Below, one piece after another: positions 1 to 10,629 of a stretch of DNA of 39,067 nucleotides. The stretch comes from Tenericutes bacterium RIFOXYA12_FULL_35_10 (GTDB lineage Bacteria > Bacillota_I > Bacilli_A > Acholeplasmatales > Acholeplasmataceae). Location: the NCBI GenBank assembly GCA_001830045.1, contig MIDA01000069.1, forward strand, positions 1 through 39,067. The letters run 5' to 3'. The notes under the pieces were generated by a model. That model ran no database searches and had not been told where the DNA came from. It saw only the letters and a list, made by a program, of their open reading frames with translations. The translations under genes and the position numbers were made by a program. Each line of letters opens with the position of its first letter. Positions within the stretch are counted from its first letter, which is position 1.

Positions 1-51
1 TCTTTTGTCTATAACGATTTTTGGATTGGAAAATAGAATTCCCTATTAAGT

Positions 52-90
52 AAAAAAAGGATCTCATCAAAAGATGAAATCCTTTTTGCT
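52..90 (-). terminator. intrinsic terminator after rpoC
   Basis: On the minus strand a stem of about 15 bp (arms at 54-67 and 73-87, one mismatch) with a four-base loop is followed by a run of T. It starts within a few bases of the rpoC stop and would end the rplJL-rpoBC transcript. Bases 1-51 further downstream show no gene I can support. Confidence 0.85.
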
Positions 91-92
91 TA

Positions 93-3000
93 TTAATAAT
101 CTAATTCTTCCTCTTCAGCAAATGTATTTGAGCGATCGTAATCAAACATCGTTTCTCTTAAAATACCTGTACCTGCTGGAATGAGTCCGCCAATAATGAC
201 GTTTTCTTTCAAGCCATGGAGTTCATCGGTCTTACCTTTAATTGCTGCATCAGTCAAGATACGTGTTGTTTCCTGGAAGGATGCTGCTGATAAGAAGGAA
301 TCACTTCTTAAGCTTGCGCGTGTAATACCAAGAAGGATGGGTCTACCGACGGCTGGACGTTTAAACTGTGCAAAGACCTTACGGTTTTCGCGCTTAAACT
401 CTGATACAGATACTTCAGTACCTGGAAGTAACTCTGTATCTCCTTCAGTAACCACAGTAATTCTTCTAAGCATTTGGCGAATAATGAGTTCAACGTGCTT
501 ATCGGAGATTTCTACCCCTTGAGCACGATAAACTTTTTGAACTTCTTCAAGAATGTAGAGTTCAGCTGCTTCAGCAGAAACGACTCTCAATAGTTCTTTC
601 GGATTGATCGAACCTGGAGTTAATTTTTGACCTGCTTTCACAGATGCACCTTTTCTAACGAGTGCTTCGACGTTTGGATCAACGGTGTATTTATATTCTT
701 TATCTGCGGCATCAACAAGCGTAATGATGGAAACACCACCACGTTGACGATCAATCGATTTAACTTTACCATCGACTTCAGCAATCACCGCTTTACCTTT
801 TGGATTACGCGCTTCAAAAAGTTCTTGTATACGTGGAAGACCTTGTGTAATATCGGATGCAGATGCTACCCCTCCGGTATGGAAGGTTCTCATGGTAAGC
901 TGTGTACCAGGTTCACCAATCGATTGTGCAGCGACAACACCAACTGCTTCCCCAACTTCCACACGGGTGTTGGTTGCAAGGTTTCTACCGTAGCACTTCG
1001 CACATACGCCATTTTCTGAATTACACGTTAAGTTTGAACGAATTTCAACTTCGTTGATATCCGCTTTAACAATAGATTGTCCAATTTCTTCAGTAATGAG
1101 TTCATTACGATGAACAAGCACTTGTTTGGTTTTTGGATGAATGACATCTTTCGATGCATAACGTCCAACGATACGGTCATAAATCGGAACGATTTCTTTC
1201 GTATCTTCTTTAATCGGTGTCATTAAGACTCCACGTTCTGTACCACAATCTTCATCGACAACGATCACATCTTGTGAAACATCAACTAGACGACGTGTTA
1301 AGTAACCTGATTCCGCAGTTTTTAACGCGGTATCGGTAGAACCTTTACGGGCACCATGGGTTGAAATAAAGAATTCAGATACTGTTAAACCTTCTCTAAA
1401 GGATGCTTTAACAGGAACTTCAATAATTTCCCCTTTAGGGTTATTCATCAGACCACGCATACCAGCAAGCTGAGCAAAGTTTGATGCGTTACCTCTCGCA
1501 CCAGAGTCAGACATCATGTAAATGTTGTTATCCTTATCAAATTCTTCCATCAAGCCTTTTTGGATGTCATCACGTGCATCTTGCCATTCTTTAATGACTA
1601 AATCGCGACGTTCAGAATCGGTTAACCAACCTTGATCAAAGAGATCAGTGATTTCTTCAATGGATTGATTTGCTTTAGATAAACGTTCATCTTTTTTAGA
1701 GTATACGTTGATATCAGCAAACGATACGGTAATACCAGCAACCGTTGAATACTTGAACCCTAAATCTTTTAAGCGGTCAAGCATCTTCGATGTTTCAGAG
1801 ATTTGTAATTCTTTAAAGACTTGCGCAATAATTTGTGATAAGAATTTCTTCTTGAAAGGTGATGGAACCGGAATGCTTGCTAATACATGCTTAGGGTTCA
1901 CACCTTTTTGAATAAAGTATTTATCAGGTGTTTTTTGTTCAAGGTTTTCTAAAGAGGGTTCATTTAAATAAGGGAATGAAGGAGGTAAAATACGGTTGAA
2001 AATCAGTTTTCCTAAGGTTGTCACTAAGTATTTTGTCTTCTGTTCATCGGTAAAACGTTGATTGATTGATCTTGGATCAACAATAATACGTGTGTGTAAT
2101 CCAACTTCATCATGTTGGTATGCAAGATAAGCTTCATCATAACTCATAAAGAAATGTCCTTCATGACGATTTTTATGGTTATGTTCAGTTTGTCTTTCAA
2201 CTTGACGATAACCCGCAAATGTCTTATCTAATCTTTCTTCAATCGTTAAATAGTAGTTACCTAAAACCATGTCCTGGGATGGTGTAACAACGGGTTTACC
2301 ATCTTTAGGGTTTAAGATGTTATTTGAAGCTAACATCAGAAGTCTAGCTTCTGCTTGAGCTTCGTTTGAAAGTGGTACGTGGACCGCCATTTGGTCACCG
2401 TCAAAGTCCGCGTTAAACGCAGGTGTAACGAGTGGGTGAAGACGAATCGCTTTACCATCAATCAGTTTAGGTTCAAATGCTTGGATCCCTAAGCGGTGAA
2501 GTGTGGGTGCGCGGTTTAAAAGAACTGGATGTTCTCTAACAACTTTTTCTAAAGCTGCATAAACATCATCGTCCATCTTATCGTATTTCGCATTCGCATT
2601 CTTCTTCGCGTTAGCATCATTGCCTTGAAGTTTTTGTAATTCTCTTAAGACGAATGGCTTAAATAAAATAATCGCCATTTCACGTGGAATACCACATTGA
2701 TACATCTCTAAGTCTGGACCAACAATAATAACTGAACGTCCAGAGTAGTCAACACGCTTACCGAGTAGATTTTGTCTGAAACGACCTTGTTTACCGCGAA
2801 GCATATCAGATAATGATTTTAAGTGTCTGTTACGTTCAACCGCTGCTTTTTTACCACGTTTCGCATTATCGAATAAGGCATCAACAGCTTCTTGTAACAT
2901 ACGTTTTTCGTTCTTGGTAATCAGGCGTGGTGCATTTTGTTCTTTTTGTTTTTTCAAACGGTTGTTACGGTTTAAAATACGACGATATAAATCGTTTAAG

Positions 3001-4238
3001 TCCGTCGTCGCAAAACGTCCACCATCAAGCGCAACCATAGGTCTTAAATCAGGTGGAATGACGGGAATAACATCCATAACCATCCACTCTGGTTTATTAT
3101 CAGAATTGTTGAATGCTTCAACAACTTCTAAACGCTTAATAATACGATCTCTTTTTTGTTTTGAACTTGTCTTTAATTTTCTTCTTAAAGACTTCACTTC
3201 TTTGTCTAAATCAAGTTCTTGTAACAATTTTTTAACAGCTTCAGCGCCTGTTAATGCGGTAAAACGATTACCGTATTCTTCAGATAAAGCTGAGAAATCT
3301 TGTTCCGTTAAAATTTGTTTTTTAGCTAAAGGAGCAGTTCCTGGATCTGTAACGATATATGCAGCATGATAAACCACTTCTTCTAATGCTTTTGCTTTAA
3401 TTCCTAAAAGGATAGCTAAGCGTGAAGGTGAATTTTTTAAATACCATGTGTGAACAACTGGAGCTTCTAATTCGATATGCCCCATGCGTTCTCTTCTGAC
3501 TTTCGATTCGGTAATTTCAATACCACACTTTTGACAGATTTGACCTTTGTTGCCTGATTGTTTTTTACCACAAGCACATTGGTAATCGCGTGTTGGTCCG
3601 AAAATACGTTCACAGAACAAACCACCTTCTTCAGGTTTAGATGTTCTATAGTTTATGGTTTCATGTGTTTTAACTTCACCATAAGACCATTGTCTAATTT
3701 CTTCAGGAGAAGCTAAACGGATCTTTAAATGACTAAATGTACGTGAACCATATCCTTTACGAATGGGTTGAATGTGACGATGAATACGTTCATCAAGATC
3801 GATTTCTGGAGCGATGACTTCTACTTCAACAACTTCTTCTTCAACCTCGTGATGCGCGTGTTCTTTTAAAGCATCAAAACCATAAAGTTCTAAAATTTGA
3901 TTAATTTCTTGTCTTAAAATCGCATCTTCTTCAAATAAATGATAGAGTGTGTGGCGATCATATTCTAAGAATTCTTTTAAGTCTTGAATGTTAGCTTGTC
4001 TTAAAATAGAAACCGCTTCATCACTGATGTTTAAATTATCCAAAGATCTTGGTAATTGATATCTGCGTAAAATCGATTTAATTTCTTCAAAGCTTTGTCC
4101 AAGAAGCATGTTCAATTCTTTTAAATTGAAGGTGTTAAAGTCTTCAAGCTGATCAATACCCGAAAGTTTTAAAGCTTTTAGAGCTTCTTCAGATAGTTTC
4201 AAAGATTCGACATGTAGAGTTAATTTTTCTTTAGCCAT
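93..4238 (-). CDS. rpoC: DNA-directed RNA polymerase subunit beta' with N-terminal helix-hairpin-helix extension
   Basis: Largest catalytic subunit of RNA polymerase (1381 aa). The family core begins near residue 165 ([14 protein letters not shown], then the N-terminal zinc site CAC...CQKC). The Mg-binding loop [10 protein letters not shown], the MSDSGARGN block and a second Cys cluster ([11 protein letters not shown]) are all intact. The start ATG overlaps the rpoB stop as TAATG, and its ribosome binding site AAAGGAGG lies inside the last rpoB codons, so the two genes are translationally coupled. The odd part is residues 1-160. Two repeats (about 8-61 and 66-121) look like the alpha-subunit C-terminal domain (pattern LxLSxxAxxxLxxxGI...SFEEIKxIL), followed by an acidic linker (about 131-150). 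Bacillus RpoC lacks this and starts almost directly at the core. Identity of the core is certain; the origin of the extension is inferred. Confidence 0.98.
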   Translation of the reverse strand: MAKEKLTLHVESLKLSEEALKALKLSGIDQLEDFNTFNLKELNMLLGQSFEEIKSILRRYQLPRSLDNLNISDEAVSILRQANIQDLKEFLEYDRHTLYHLFEEDAILRQEINQILELYGFDALKEHAHHEVEEEVVEVEVIAPEIDLDERIHRHIQPIRKGYGSRTFSHLKIRLASPEEIRQWSYGEVKTHETINYRTSKPEEGGLFCERIFGPTRDYQCACGKKQSGNKGQICQKCGIEITESKVRRERMGHIELEAPVVHTWYLKNSPSRLAILLGIKAKALEEVVYHAAYIVTDPGTAPLAKKQILTEQDFSALSEEYGNRFTALTGAEAVKKLLQELDLDKEVKSLRRKLKTSSKQKRDRIIKRLEVVEAFNNSDNKPEWMVMDVIPVIPPDLRPMVALDGGRFATTDLNDLYRRILNRNNRLKKQKEQNAPRLITKNEKRMLQEAVDALFDNAKRGKKAAVERNRHLKSLSDMLRGKQGRFRQNLLGKRVDYSGRSVIIVGPDLEMYQCGIPREMAIILFKPFVLRELQKLQGNDANAKKNANAKYDKMDDDVYAALEKVVREHPVLLNRAPTLHRLGIQAFEPKLIDGKAIRLHPLVTPAFNADFDGDQMAVHVPLSNEAQAEARLLMLASNNILNPKDGKPVVTPSQDMVLGNYYLTIEERLDKTFAGYRQVERQTEHNHKNRHEGHFFMSYDEAYLAYQHDEVGLHTRIIVDPRSINQRFTDEQKTKYLVTTLGKLIFNRILPPSFPYLNEPSLENLEQKTPDKYFIQKGVNPKHVLASIPVPSPFKKKFLSQIIAQVFKELQISETSKMLDRLKDLGFKYSTVAGITVSFADINVYSKKDERLSKANQSIEEITDLFDQGWLTDSERRDLVIKEWQDARDDIQKGLMEEFDKDNNIYMMSDSGARGNASNFAQLAGMRGLMNNPKGEIIEVPVKASFREGLTVSEFFISTHGARKGSTDTALKTAESGYLTRRLVDVSQDVIVVDEDCGTERGVLMTPIKEDTKEIVPIYDRIVGRYASKDVIHPKTKQVLVHRNELITEEIGQSIVKADINEVEIRSNLTCNSENGVCAKCYGRNLATNTRVEVGEAVGVVAAQSIGEPGTQLTMRTFHTGGVASASDITQGLPRIQELFEARNPKGKAVIAEVDGKVKSIDRQRGGVSIITLVDAADKEYKYTVDPNVEALVRKGASVKAGQKLTPGSINPKELLRVVSAEAAELYILEEVQKVYRAQGVEISDKHVELIIRQMLRRITVVTEGDTELLPGTEVSVSEFKRENRKVFAQFKRPAVGRPILLGITRASLRSDSFLSAASFQETTRILTDAAIKGKTDELHGLKENVIIGGLIPAGTGILRETMFDYDRSNTFAEEEELDY

Positions 4239-7200
4239 TAACGAAACCCTCCTTTGAACTTGCTCGGACTATTGTCGACAAGTGATTTTTGAGCCTCATT
4301 TTCTCCGGTATTCGCATCGATTAATTCAACATATAAACCGAGTGCTTGTAGTTCTCTTGTGAGAACGCGGAAAGATTCAGGAATCGATGCAGGCGGAATA
4401 GGTTTATCGTGTGTAATCGCACTATAAACTTTATTTCTACCGAGCATATCATCTGACTTCACAGTGAGCATTTCCTGTAAGGTATGTGCTGCACCATATG
4501 CATAAAGTGCCCAAACTTCCATTTCCCCGAAACGCTGACCACCATTTTGTGCCTTACCACCCATCGGTTGTTGTGTAACGAGTGTGTATGGACCAACAGA
4601 GCGCGCATGGAGTTTATCGTCAACCATGTGAGATAGTTTAATCATGTACATGACACCGACTGAAATTCTGTTTTCATATGGTTGTCCTGTACGACCGTCG
4701 TAAAGCACAGTCTTTCCATCTGGATCAATACCAGATTCTGCTAAAATGGACTTTAAGTCATCGTCAGAAACACCATCGAATACGGGTGTAGCAACTTTAA
4801 CGTTTAAGCGTTTCGCAGCAATACCTAAATGGATTTCCAAGATCTGACCGATGTTCATACGTGATGGAACCCCAAGTGGGTTTAACATGATGTCAACAGG
4901 TGTACCATCAGCCATGTATGGCATATCTTCTCTTGGTAAAATTTTTGAAATAACGCCTTTATTACCATGACGACCCGCCATCTTGTCACCTTCAGAAATC
5001 TTACGTTTCTTCGCAACATAGACACGAATCACTTCATTCACACCGCTTGGTAATTGATCGCCATTCTTCTTAGAAAAATATTGAATGGATTGAACAATAC
5101 CACCGCCACCATGTGGCACACGGAGTGAAGAATCACGATATTCTCTTGATTTTTCACCGATAACTGCATGAATCAGTTTTTCAGATGGACTTGGTTCAAA
5201 TACGCCTTTTGGAGTAATCTTACCCACAAGAATGTCATTTTCTTTCACTTCAGAACCTGGAATGATAATACCTCTTTCATCCAAATTCTTTAATGCTTCT
5301 TGACCAGCATTTGGAACTTCGCGTGTAATTTCTTCACGACCAGAACCTGTCTTAAGCTCACGTGTTTCAATTTCGTATTCATCGATATGAACCGATGTAT
5401 ACACGTCTTGTTTCACGAGATCTTCCGATAAAATGATGGCATCTTCATAGTTATAACCTTCCCATGTCATGAAGGCAACTGTAACGTTACGACCAAGCGC
5501 AAGTTCACCATTGCTGGTAGATGGACCATCAGCAAGCACATCGCCTGCATCAACCCATTCTCCCATCTTCACTAAAGGACGTTGTAAAATACATGTATCT
5601 TGGTTTGATCTAAAGAAACGAATAAGTTCATACGTTTCTGTTTGACCCATACCATAATCTTTTAAGGTTTTAGCTTGTTCATAAGTAAATTCTTTTTGTG
5701 AATCGTATAAAACGTTGTTACCTACATATAAGCTATGTTCTGGTTTCGCAGTAATCATAATCTTGCTTGCATCTGCAAAAGTAACATAACCTGTAACTTG
5801 AGAAACAATAACAGCACCTGAGTCTTTTGCTGCACGGTATTCAATACCTGTACCAACAATTGGAGATTCTGGTTGTAATAAAGGTACTGCTTGACGTTGC
5901 ATGTTGGCACCCATGAGTGCACGTGATGCGTCATCGTGTTCAAGGAATGGAATCGTTGATGTCGCAACAGATACGATCTGTTTTGGTGAAACGTCCATAT
6001 ATGTAATTTCTTCTGGTTCGAACATCGAGGTTTCACCACGATGACGACCAATGACTCTTTCAGCAACGATCTGTCCTGATTCACTCAGTTCAGTAGCTGC
6101 TGAAGCGATAACTTCATCATATTCTTCATCTGCTGTTAAATAAGTAGATACATCAGTAACTAAATACTTACCATTAACGTGGTTAACTTTTAAGTATGGT
6201 GTTTGAATAAAGCCATATTGGTCAACTTTACCATATGTAGCAAGTGATGAAATAAGACCAATTGATGGACCTTCAGGTGTTTCAATTGGACAAATACGTC
6301 CGTAGTGCGAGTTATGAACGTCACGTACTTCAACGCCAGCGCGATCTCTTGCTAAACCACCTGTACCAAGCGCGGATACTCTACGTTTTTGTGTTAACTC
6401 AGCAAGTGGATTAATTTGATCCATGAACTGTGATAACTGTGAACTTCCGAAGAAGGTCTTAATAGCACCAGCAAGTGGTGTCATGTTAATGATATTGGAA
6501 GGTGTAGCATCGGCAAATGTTGTTGTAGACATCTTGTCTTTAATGTTCTTTTCAGCACGTGCTAAACCAATTCTAAATTGATTCTTTAAGAGTTCGCCAA
6601 TAAGTCTTAAACGACGATTACCTAAATGGTCGATATCATCGATTTGTCCTAAACCATCATAGAGGTTTAAATAGTAACTCATCGATGCAACAATATCAGA
6701 TAATGTGATATATTCTTTGGTTTCTCTTTGATCATTACCAATGACTTTCACTGGAACAATCTTTTCAGTTTCTTTATCTTTAACAGTGACTTCAATCATT
6801 TCGACAATAACGCCTTCGCGTTCTTTTTCTCTTTGATAGATATCACCAGATAAGAAGTACTTGATCACTTTTTCATCTAGAGATTGACGTGTTTTTCTTA
6901 AAACTGCAATCACTTCATCGGTTACTTCAGTATTCTTAGATACTAAAATTTCGCCTGTTCTTAAGTTGATGATGTTTTCTTTAGTATAAAGTGCATCACC
7001 ACCATCAGGTAATCTTACTGCTAAAATTTCATCAGGTGTTTCATTTTGTAATGAATCTTCTTTTGAAATAATTTCAGTACGAAGTGCATGACGATTTTCT
7101 CTTAAGACTTGAATGATTTCACGTGTAATCTTTGTCTTTTCAGGAACAATCACTTCACCTGTTAAAGGATTAACGATATCAGTTGCTGTGTATTGACCTA

Positions 7201-8059
7201 AAATACGTGTTAAAACATCTAACTTTTTATTGAACTTATAACGTCCAACAGAAGCTAGATCATAACGTCTTCTTTCGAATAAACGCATTCTAATAAATTC
7301 TCTAGCAGCATCAGCAGGAACTTTTTCACCCTGTCTTAGCTTAGAGTATAAATCAACGATGGCTTCATCGCTGTTTTTTGTTTCATCTTTTTCAAAGGTT
7401 GCTTCTAAGTAAGCAGACTTTCCGAAAACTTCTAAAATGTCTTTCTTCTTACCTAAACCTAAAGCACGCATCATCGTTGTCATCGGTACTTTCTTTGAAC
7501 GATCTAGTTTCGCATACATAATATTCTTCGAACCTAGTTCATATTCAATCCAAGCACCACGTGTTGGAATGACCTGTGCCATGTATTTCACCATGTTAAG
7601 CTTTTTATCAAGTTCACTGGTAAAATATGCGCCTGCAGAACGAATAATTTGTGAAACGACAACGCGTTCAGCACCGTTAATGACAAAAGTTCCCGATGGT
7701 GTCATGTAGGGAATTTCACACATTAAAACGATGTTTTCACGAACTTCGCCTGTCACAGCATTTTCAAGCTTTACGCGGGCTGAGAGTTGCTTAGCGTAAT
7801 TGACATCTCTTAATTTAGATTGCTGTATATCGTATTTGGGTTCTGATAAAAAATGTTCCTCAAAATACAACTTTAAATCACCGTTATGTCCTTCAATCGG
7901 TGAAATATCAACTAACAGTTCTCTAATGCCTTCATCGATAAACCACTTAAATGATTTGGTTTGTATTTCGATGAGGTCTGGCAATTCAATGTCATAACGC
8001 ATTTTTGAGTAATTTCTGCGCTCTGCCTTTTTGCCGTATTTGACGCTTCGATATCCCAT
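4238..8059 (-). CDS. rpoB: DNA-directed RNA polymerase subunit beta
   Basis: Beta subunit (1273 aa) forming the catalytic core with beta'. Canonical blocks are visible: [11 protein letters not shown] of the rifampicin pocket, [26 protein letters not shown] and [14 protein letters not shown]. The start is ATG at 8059 (MGYRSVKYG). A GTG three codons upstream lies within the AGGAG site and is unlikely. Two features stand out. The position equal to E. coli His526 is Gln (codon at 6389-6391), a resistance-type change. The protein is also longer than the Bacillus subunit in the N-terminal half because a module around TGEV/TGEI occurs twice (about 6860-7180), while the acidic C-terminal tail of Bacillus is missing. 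It has its own promoter upstream and is coupled to rpoC. Confidence 0.98.
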   Translation of the reverse strand: MGYRSVKYGKKAERRNYSKMRYDIELPDLIEIQTKSFKWFIDEGIRELLVDISPIEGHNGDLKLYFEEHFLSEPKYDIQQSKLRDVNYAKQLSARVKLENAVTGEVRENIVLMCEIPYMTPSGTFVINGAERVVVSQIIRSAGAYFTSELDKKLNMVKYMAQVIPTRGAWIEYELGSKNIMYAKLDRSKKVPMTTMMRALGLGKKKDILEVFGKSAYLEATFEKDETKNSDEAIVDLYSKLRQGEKVPADAAREFIRMRLFERRRYDLASVGRYKFNKKLDVLTRILGQYTATDIVNPLTGEVIVPEKTKITREIIQVLRENRHALRTEIISKEDSLQNETPDEILAVRLPDGGDALYTKENIINLRTGEILVSKNTEVTDEVIAVLRKTRQSLDEKVIKYFLSGDIYQREKEREGVIVEMIEVTVKDKETEKIVPVKVIGNDQRETKEYITLSDIVASMSYYLNLYDGLGQIDDIDHLGNRRLRLIGELLKNQFRIGLARAEKNIKDKMSTTTFADATPSNIINMTPLAGAIKTFFGSSQLSQFMDQINPLAELTQKRRVSALGTGGLARDRAGVEVRDVHNSHYGRICPIETPEGPSIGLISSLATYGKVDQYGFIQTPYLKVNHVNGKYLVTDVSTYLTADEEYDEVIASAATELSESGQIVAERVIGRHRGETSMFEPEEITYMDVSPKQIVSVATSTIPFLEHDDASRALMGANMQRQAVPLLQPESPIVGTGIEYRAAKDSGAVIVSQVTGYVTFADASKIMITAKPEHSLYVGNNVLYDSQKEFTYEQAKTLKDYGMGQTETYELIRFFRSNQDTCILQRPLVKMGEWVDAGDVLADGPSTSNGELALGRNVTVAFMTWEGYNYEDAIILSEDLVKQDVYTSVHIDEYEIETRELKTGSGREEITREVPNAGQEALKNLDERGIIIPGSEVKENDILVGKITPKGVFEPSPSEKLIHAVIGEKSREYRDSSLRVPHGGGGIVQSIQYFSKKNGDQLPSGVNEVIRVYVAKKRKISEGDKMAGRHGNKGVISKILPREDMPYMADGTPVDIMLNPLGVPSRMNIGQILEIHLGIAAKRLNVKVATPVFDGVSDDDLKSILAESGIDPDGKTVLYDGRTGQPYENRISVGVMYMIKLSHMVDDKLHARSVGPYTLVTQQPMGGKAQNGGQRFGEMEVWALYAYGAAHTLQEMLTVKSDDMLGRNKVYSAITHDKPIPPASIPESFRVLTRELQALGLYVELIDANTGENEAQKSLVDNSPSKFKGGFR

Positions 8060-8139
8060 AATCCACACTCCTATCGTCTTTGGAAATCGTGTTTTTATAT
8101 ATATAAAAATGAAAAGAAAACAACATTATGCATTTTACA

Positions 8140-8168
8140 ATATTATCATATTGTGTATCAATAGTCAA
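8140..8168 (-). promoter_or_regulatory. sigma-70 type promoter of rpoBC
   Basis: TTGACT at 8163-8168 and TAATAT at 8140-8145 with a 17-base spacer; a TG one base before the -10 makes it an extended -10. It lies in the AT-rich gap between the methyltransferase gene and rpoB, so rpoBC can be transcribed independently of rplJL. Confidence 0.75.
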
Positions 8169-8174
8169 TCAAAT

Positions 8175-8771
8175 TCAAACTTTTTGTGCTAAAAGGACCC
8201 AATAACCCGCACTTTTCTCAATAACTTCACAATGTTTGAAAAGCTCTAAGAGTTTGTTATAAGTCGATGGTGCTCCTTGCTTTTTTTGAATAACCACATA
8301 TAAAAATCCGTTTGAATTAAGGTTTTCATAGGCTTCTTCATACAGTTTGAAAATCGTTTGTTTCCCCGCTCTAATTGGCGGATTTGTGACAACGACATCC
8401 GCTTTAACTTTGACATTTTCAAAGAGAAAACTGACGTTTGCTTCGACGTTTGACACATGATTTTCTTCCATGTTTTTTCTCGTTAAATGAACTGCTCTTT
8501 CATTCACATCAAACGCAAAAATATGTTTATCGGGGTATTTTTTAGCAAGATATATGCTGATTGGTCCATACCCCGATCCCATGTCAATAATCGTTTTTGA
8601 TGATGCAGGAATATCCATAGATTCCAGTAATACTTTTGTACCGAAATCAAGACCTCCTTTGGAAAATACACCGCGATTGGTGTAGAGACGCAATGAAACA
8701 TCCTTGATCTTTAGATCCAGGATATGTTCATCGTGAGCAAGCGATTCATCGTTTACATAATAGTGACTCAT
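8175..8771 (-). CDS. ybxB: RsmC-like class I methyltransferase (YbxB family)
   Basis: Predicted S-adenosylmethionine-dependent methyltransferase of 198 aa. Motif I is DMGSGYG (residues 63-69) and the catalytic motif is NPPIRAGK (130-137), typical of the RsmC/RlmG group that methylates the exocyclic amine of guanine in rRNA. In Bacillus the homologue ybxB occupies the same place between rplL and rpoB, which supports orthology. It is about the size of the single C-terminal domain of E. coli RsmC. The stop codon is TGA, direct evidence that TGA is not read as tryptophan here. A GAGGGGG site precedes the ATG. The exact rRNA target cannot be told from sequence. Confidence 0.85.
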   Translation of the reverse strand: MSHYYVNDESLAHDEHILDLKIKDVSLRLYTNRGVFSKGGLDFGTKVLLESMDIPASSKTIIDMGSGYGPISIYLAKKYPDKHIFAFDVNERAVHLTRKNMEENHVSNVEANVSFLFENVKVKADVVVTNPPIRAGKQTIFKLYEEAYENLNSNGFLYVVIQKKQGAPSTYNKLLELFKHCEVIEKSAGYWVLLAQKV

Positions 8772-8791
8772 TGGTCCCCCTCATAACAGCG

Positions 8792-8818
8792 AAAAAACCC
8801 GAGAACAATTCTCAGGTT
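8792..8818 (-). terminator. rplL-distal partial terminator
   Basis: Minus-strand stem AACCTGAGAA / TTCTCGGGTT with a three-base loop, followed by T residues. It lies between rplL and the methyltransferase gene. A partial terminator at this point is the usual way to make more L7/L12 than RNA polymerase; whether it leaks is inferred. Confidence 0.75.
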
Positions 8819-8840
8819 AAAAATTCGCTTCACCTAGAAG

Positions 8841-9212
8841 TTACTTAATTTCAACAGTTGCACCAGCATCTTGTAATTGTTGCTTGACTGCTTCTGCTTC
8901 TTCCTTCTTGATCTTTTCTTTGATGACTGCGTCAGCTGTTTCAGTTAAAGTCTTAGCATCTGCTAATCCTAAACCTGTTAATTCACGTACAACCTTAATA
9001 ACGGCGATCTTGTTCGCACCAAAAGTCTTAAGGATAACGTTGAATTCTGTCTTTTCTTCGACAGCTGCTGCTGCAGATGCTGCTGGAGCTGCTGCTACTG
9101 CAGTTGGATCAATACCGAATTCTTCTTTTAAACCATCTACTAGATCTTTGATTTCTAATAAAGTCATTTCTTTTAAAGCTTCAATAAAAGCTGCTTTTGT
9201 GAGTTTTGCCAT
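8841..9212 (-). CDS. rplL: 50S ribosomal protein L7/L12
   Basis: Stalk protein of the large subunit (123 aa) that recruits translation GTPases. It has the N-terminal dimerisation helices (about 1-33), an Ala-rich hinge (about 38-50) and the C-terminal factor-binding domain beginning near [18 protein letters not shown]. Length is normal for the family. AGGAGG lies just before the ATG, and the gene follows rplJ by 18 bases in the usual rplJL pair. Expression is expected to follow the L10 leader upstream of rplJ. Confidence 0.98.
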   Translation of the reverse strand: MAKLTKAAFIEALKEMTLLEIKDLVDGLKEEFGIDPTAVAAAPAASAAAAVEEKTEFNVILKTFGANKIAVIKVVRELTGLGLADAKTLTETADAVIKEKIKKEEAEAVKQQLQDAGATVEIK

Positions 9213-9230
9213 GTTAAATTTCCTCCTAAA

Positions 9231-9722
9231 TTATTCTTGTGGATTGCTGATCATATTAAGACCAACAGCGAGCTCTCTCAATGGAGTGAGCATACCTACT
9301 GCTAACATTGTGAGCAGTGTTTCTCTTGATGGTAATGTTGCTAATGCATTAATAGCGTCGACGCCAACAACTTTACCCTCGACAATACCTGAACCGATAG
9401 TTACAACTTTGTTTTCCTTTGCAAAATCGAAAACGATTTTTGCAGGTGCAACAACATCTGAGTAACTGATTGCTAATGCCTTAGCGCCTACTAATGTATG
9501 TGCTAATTCATCGTATCCAGCAGCAATCGATGCTCTTCTTGAAATGTTGTTCTTATAGACTGTGACATCACAGCCTGCTTCTCTTAACTGGTTACGAAGC
9601 TTAGTGAAAGCTTCAACTGTTAAACCAGGATAGTCGAAGGCAACAACGGTTGTAGCACGTCCAAGCTTTTCAGTTAGTTCACGTACGGACTCAGCCTTAC
9701 GTTCAATAATTGCCTTTTGCAT
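9231..9722 (-). CDS. rplJ: 50S ribosomal protein L10
   Basis: Stalk base protein (163 aa) that binds 23S rRNA and carries the L7/L12 dimers on its C-terminal helix. The start is the ATG at 9722 (MQKAIIERKAESV), preceded by AAGGAGG at good spacing; the longer reading frame upstream runs back into the leader RNA and is not used. The N-terminal domain shows the family pattern VVAFDYPGLTVEAFTKLRNQ. First gene of the rplJL pair; the L10-L7/L12 complex is known to bind its own leader, present here at 9744-9850. Confidence 0.97.
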   Translation of the reverse strand: MQKAIIERKAESVRELTEKLGRATTVVAFDYPGLTVEAFTKLRNQLREAGCDVTVYKNNISRRASIAAGYDELAHTLVGAKALAISYSDVVAPAKIVFDFAKENKVVTIGSGIVEGKVVGVDAINALATLPSRETLLTMLAVGMLTPLRELAVGLNMISNPQE

Positions 9723-9743
9723 GAAATGCCTCCTTCGTTTACT

Positions 9744-9780
9744 AAAAAATCTCTCTTCCGCCAAAGACAAAAGAGAGATT
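9744..9780 (-). terminator. attenuator hairpin in rplJ leader
   Basis: A perfect 10-bp stem (AATCTCTCTT at 9771-9780 on the minus strand paired with AAGAGAGATT at 9748-9757) followed by six T. It sits between the L10 leader and the rplJ ribosome binding site, so it can stop transcription before rplJ. Confidence 0.8.
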
Positions 9781-9850
9781 GAATCAAATCGATTTCAAAC
9801 ACCTCGGTAGGAAATTAAGCTTTACGCTCCTACTGTCTATGGCGATTAAA
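9781..9850 (-). ncRNA. ribosomal protein L10 leader
   Basis: The minus-strand RNA contains AUAGACAGUAGGAGC and, after a short loop, UUCCUACCGAGGUGU. These are hallmark segments of the Firmicute L10 leader (a published Rfam family); the AGUAGG and CCUAC parts pair. It is the autoregulatory binding site for the L10-L7/L12 complex. Together with the adjacent terminator at 9744-9780 it forms an attenuator for rplJL. Confidence 0.85.
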
Positions 9851-9862
9851 TTATTGTACTTA

Positions 9863-10561
9863 TTAACCGCGAGCCTTCATGGATTCTTCATCCAAATGAA
9901 TGCCAGGAGCCATACTTGAAGTCACTGTGATGTTCTTCATGTAGGTACCTTTAACGGTTGTTGGCTTGATACGGTTGAGTTGTTCGTAGATAGTCTTGAT
10001 GTTTTCTCTTAATTGAACTTCTGTAAACGATACACGACCGATAGGTGCGTGGATGTTTCCAACCTTATCTGTGCGATACTCAATCTTACCATTCTTGATT
10101 TCTTGAACTGCTTTCGCAACGTCCAATGTCACTGTCCCGGTCTTTGGGTTAGGCATTAAGCCTTTAGGACCGAGGATACGACCAAGTTTACCAAGTTGTC
10201 CCATCATGTCTGGTGTTGCTACCATGACATCGAAGTCAAACCAGCCTGCGCCGATTTTTTGGATGAGTTCTGCAGCACCAACGAAATCAGCTCCAGCAGC
10301 TTGTGCTTCTTTTGCTTTTTCGCCTTGCGCAATAACGACAACGCGGGAAACCTTACCTGTACCATGTGGTAATACGAGTGCTCCTCTTAAGTTTTGCTCA
10401 GCCTTTCTTGGATCAAGGTTGAGTCTAAATGCGACTTCAACAGTTGCATCAAACTTAACATAAGAGGTTTTCTTGACTAAAGCCATTGCTTCTTCGACGG
10501 AATACTTCTTCGTCTTGTCAATGAGCTTAGCAGCCTCAAGGTATTTCTTTCCTCTTTTCAT
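9863..10561 (-). CDS. rplA: 50S ribosomal protein L1
   Basis: L1 stalk protein (232 aa), which helps release deacylated tRNA and is a translational repressor in many bacteria. The start is ATG at 10561 ([10 protein letters not shown]) with AGGAGG directly upstream; a longer frame reaches back through the intergenic hairpins and is rejected. Family motifs include [26 protein letters not shown] and the C-terminal [16 protein letters not shown]. It forms the usual pair with rplK. The 66-base gap to rplK holds a structured RNA that may be its own target. Confidence 0.97.
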   Translation of the reverse strand: MKRGKKYLEAAKLIDKTKKYSVEEAMALVKKTSYVKFDATVEVAFRLNLDPRKAEQNLRGALVLPHGTGKVSRVVVIAQGEKAKEAQAAGADFVGAAELIQKIGAGWFDFDVMVATPDMMGQLGKLGRILGPKGLMPNPKTGTVTLDVAKAVQEIKNGKIEYRTDKVGNIHAPIGRVSFTEVQLRENIKTIYEQLNRIKPTTVKGTYMKNITVTSSMAPGIHLDEESMKARG

Positions 10562-10571
10562 ATTCTTCCTC

Positions 10572-10629
10572 CTAAAATGTGGTCTAGCGGGATATCCTCC
10601 CACAATTTAGATAGCTAACGATCTAAATT
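10572..10629 (-). promoter_or_regulatory. rplK-rplA intergenic switch-like RNA structure, candidate L1 site
   Basis: Two alternative hairpins share one arm. Hairpin A pairs 10621-10629 with 10604-10612 (9 bp, perfect) and includes the rplK stop codon. Hairpin B pairs 10600-10610 with 10572-10582 (11 positions, one U-U mismatch) and its end touches the rplA AGGAGG site. The upper part of B reads GUGGGAGGAUAUCCCGC, then UAGACCAC. As I recall it, GUGGGAGG also occurs in the L1-binding arm of 23S rRNA, hence the candidate role. No U-run follows either stem, so this is not a terminator. Confidence 0.5.

Noticed and set aside
181-4000. Several long open frames on the plus strand opposite rpoC (for example 181-522, 627-1019, 2914-3369)
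   Set aside because: They lie antisense to the certain rpoC frame, have no ribosome binding sites or family similarity, and read as mirror frames.
8060-8068. GTG start three codons upstream of the rpoB ATG
   Set aside because: The GTG overlaps the AGGAG ribosome binding site; the ATG at 8059 has correct spacing.
8175-8177. Mycoplasma-type code with TGA as tryptophan
   Set aside because: TGA ends the methyltransferase, secE, rlmB, gltX and pyrR frames exactly at family-expected C termini, and tryptophan is written TGG.
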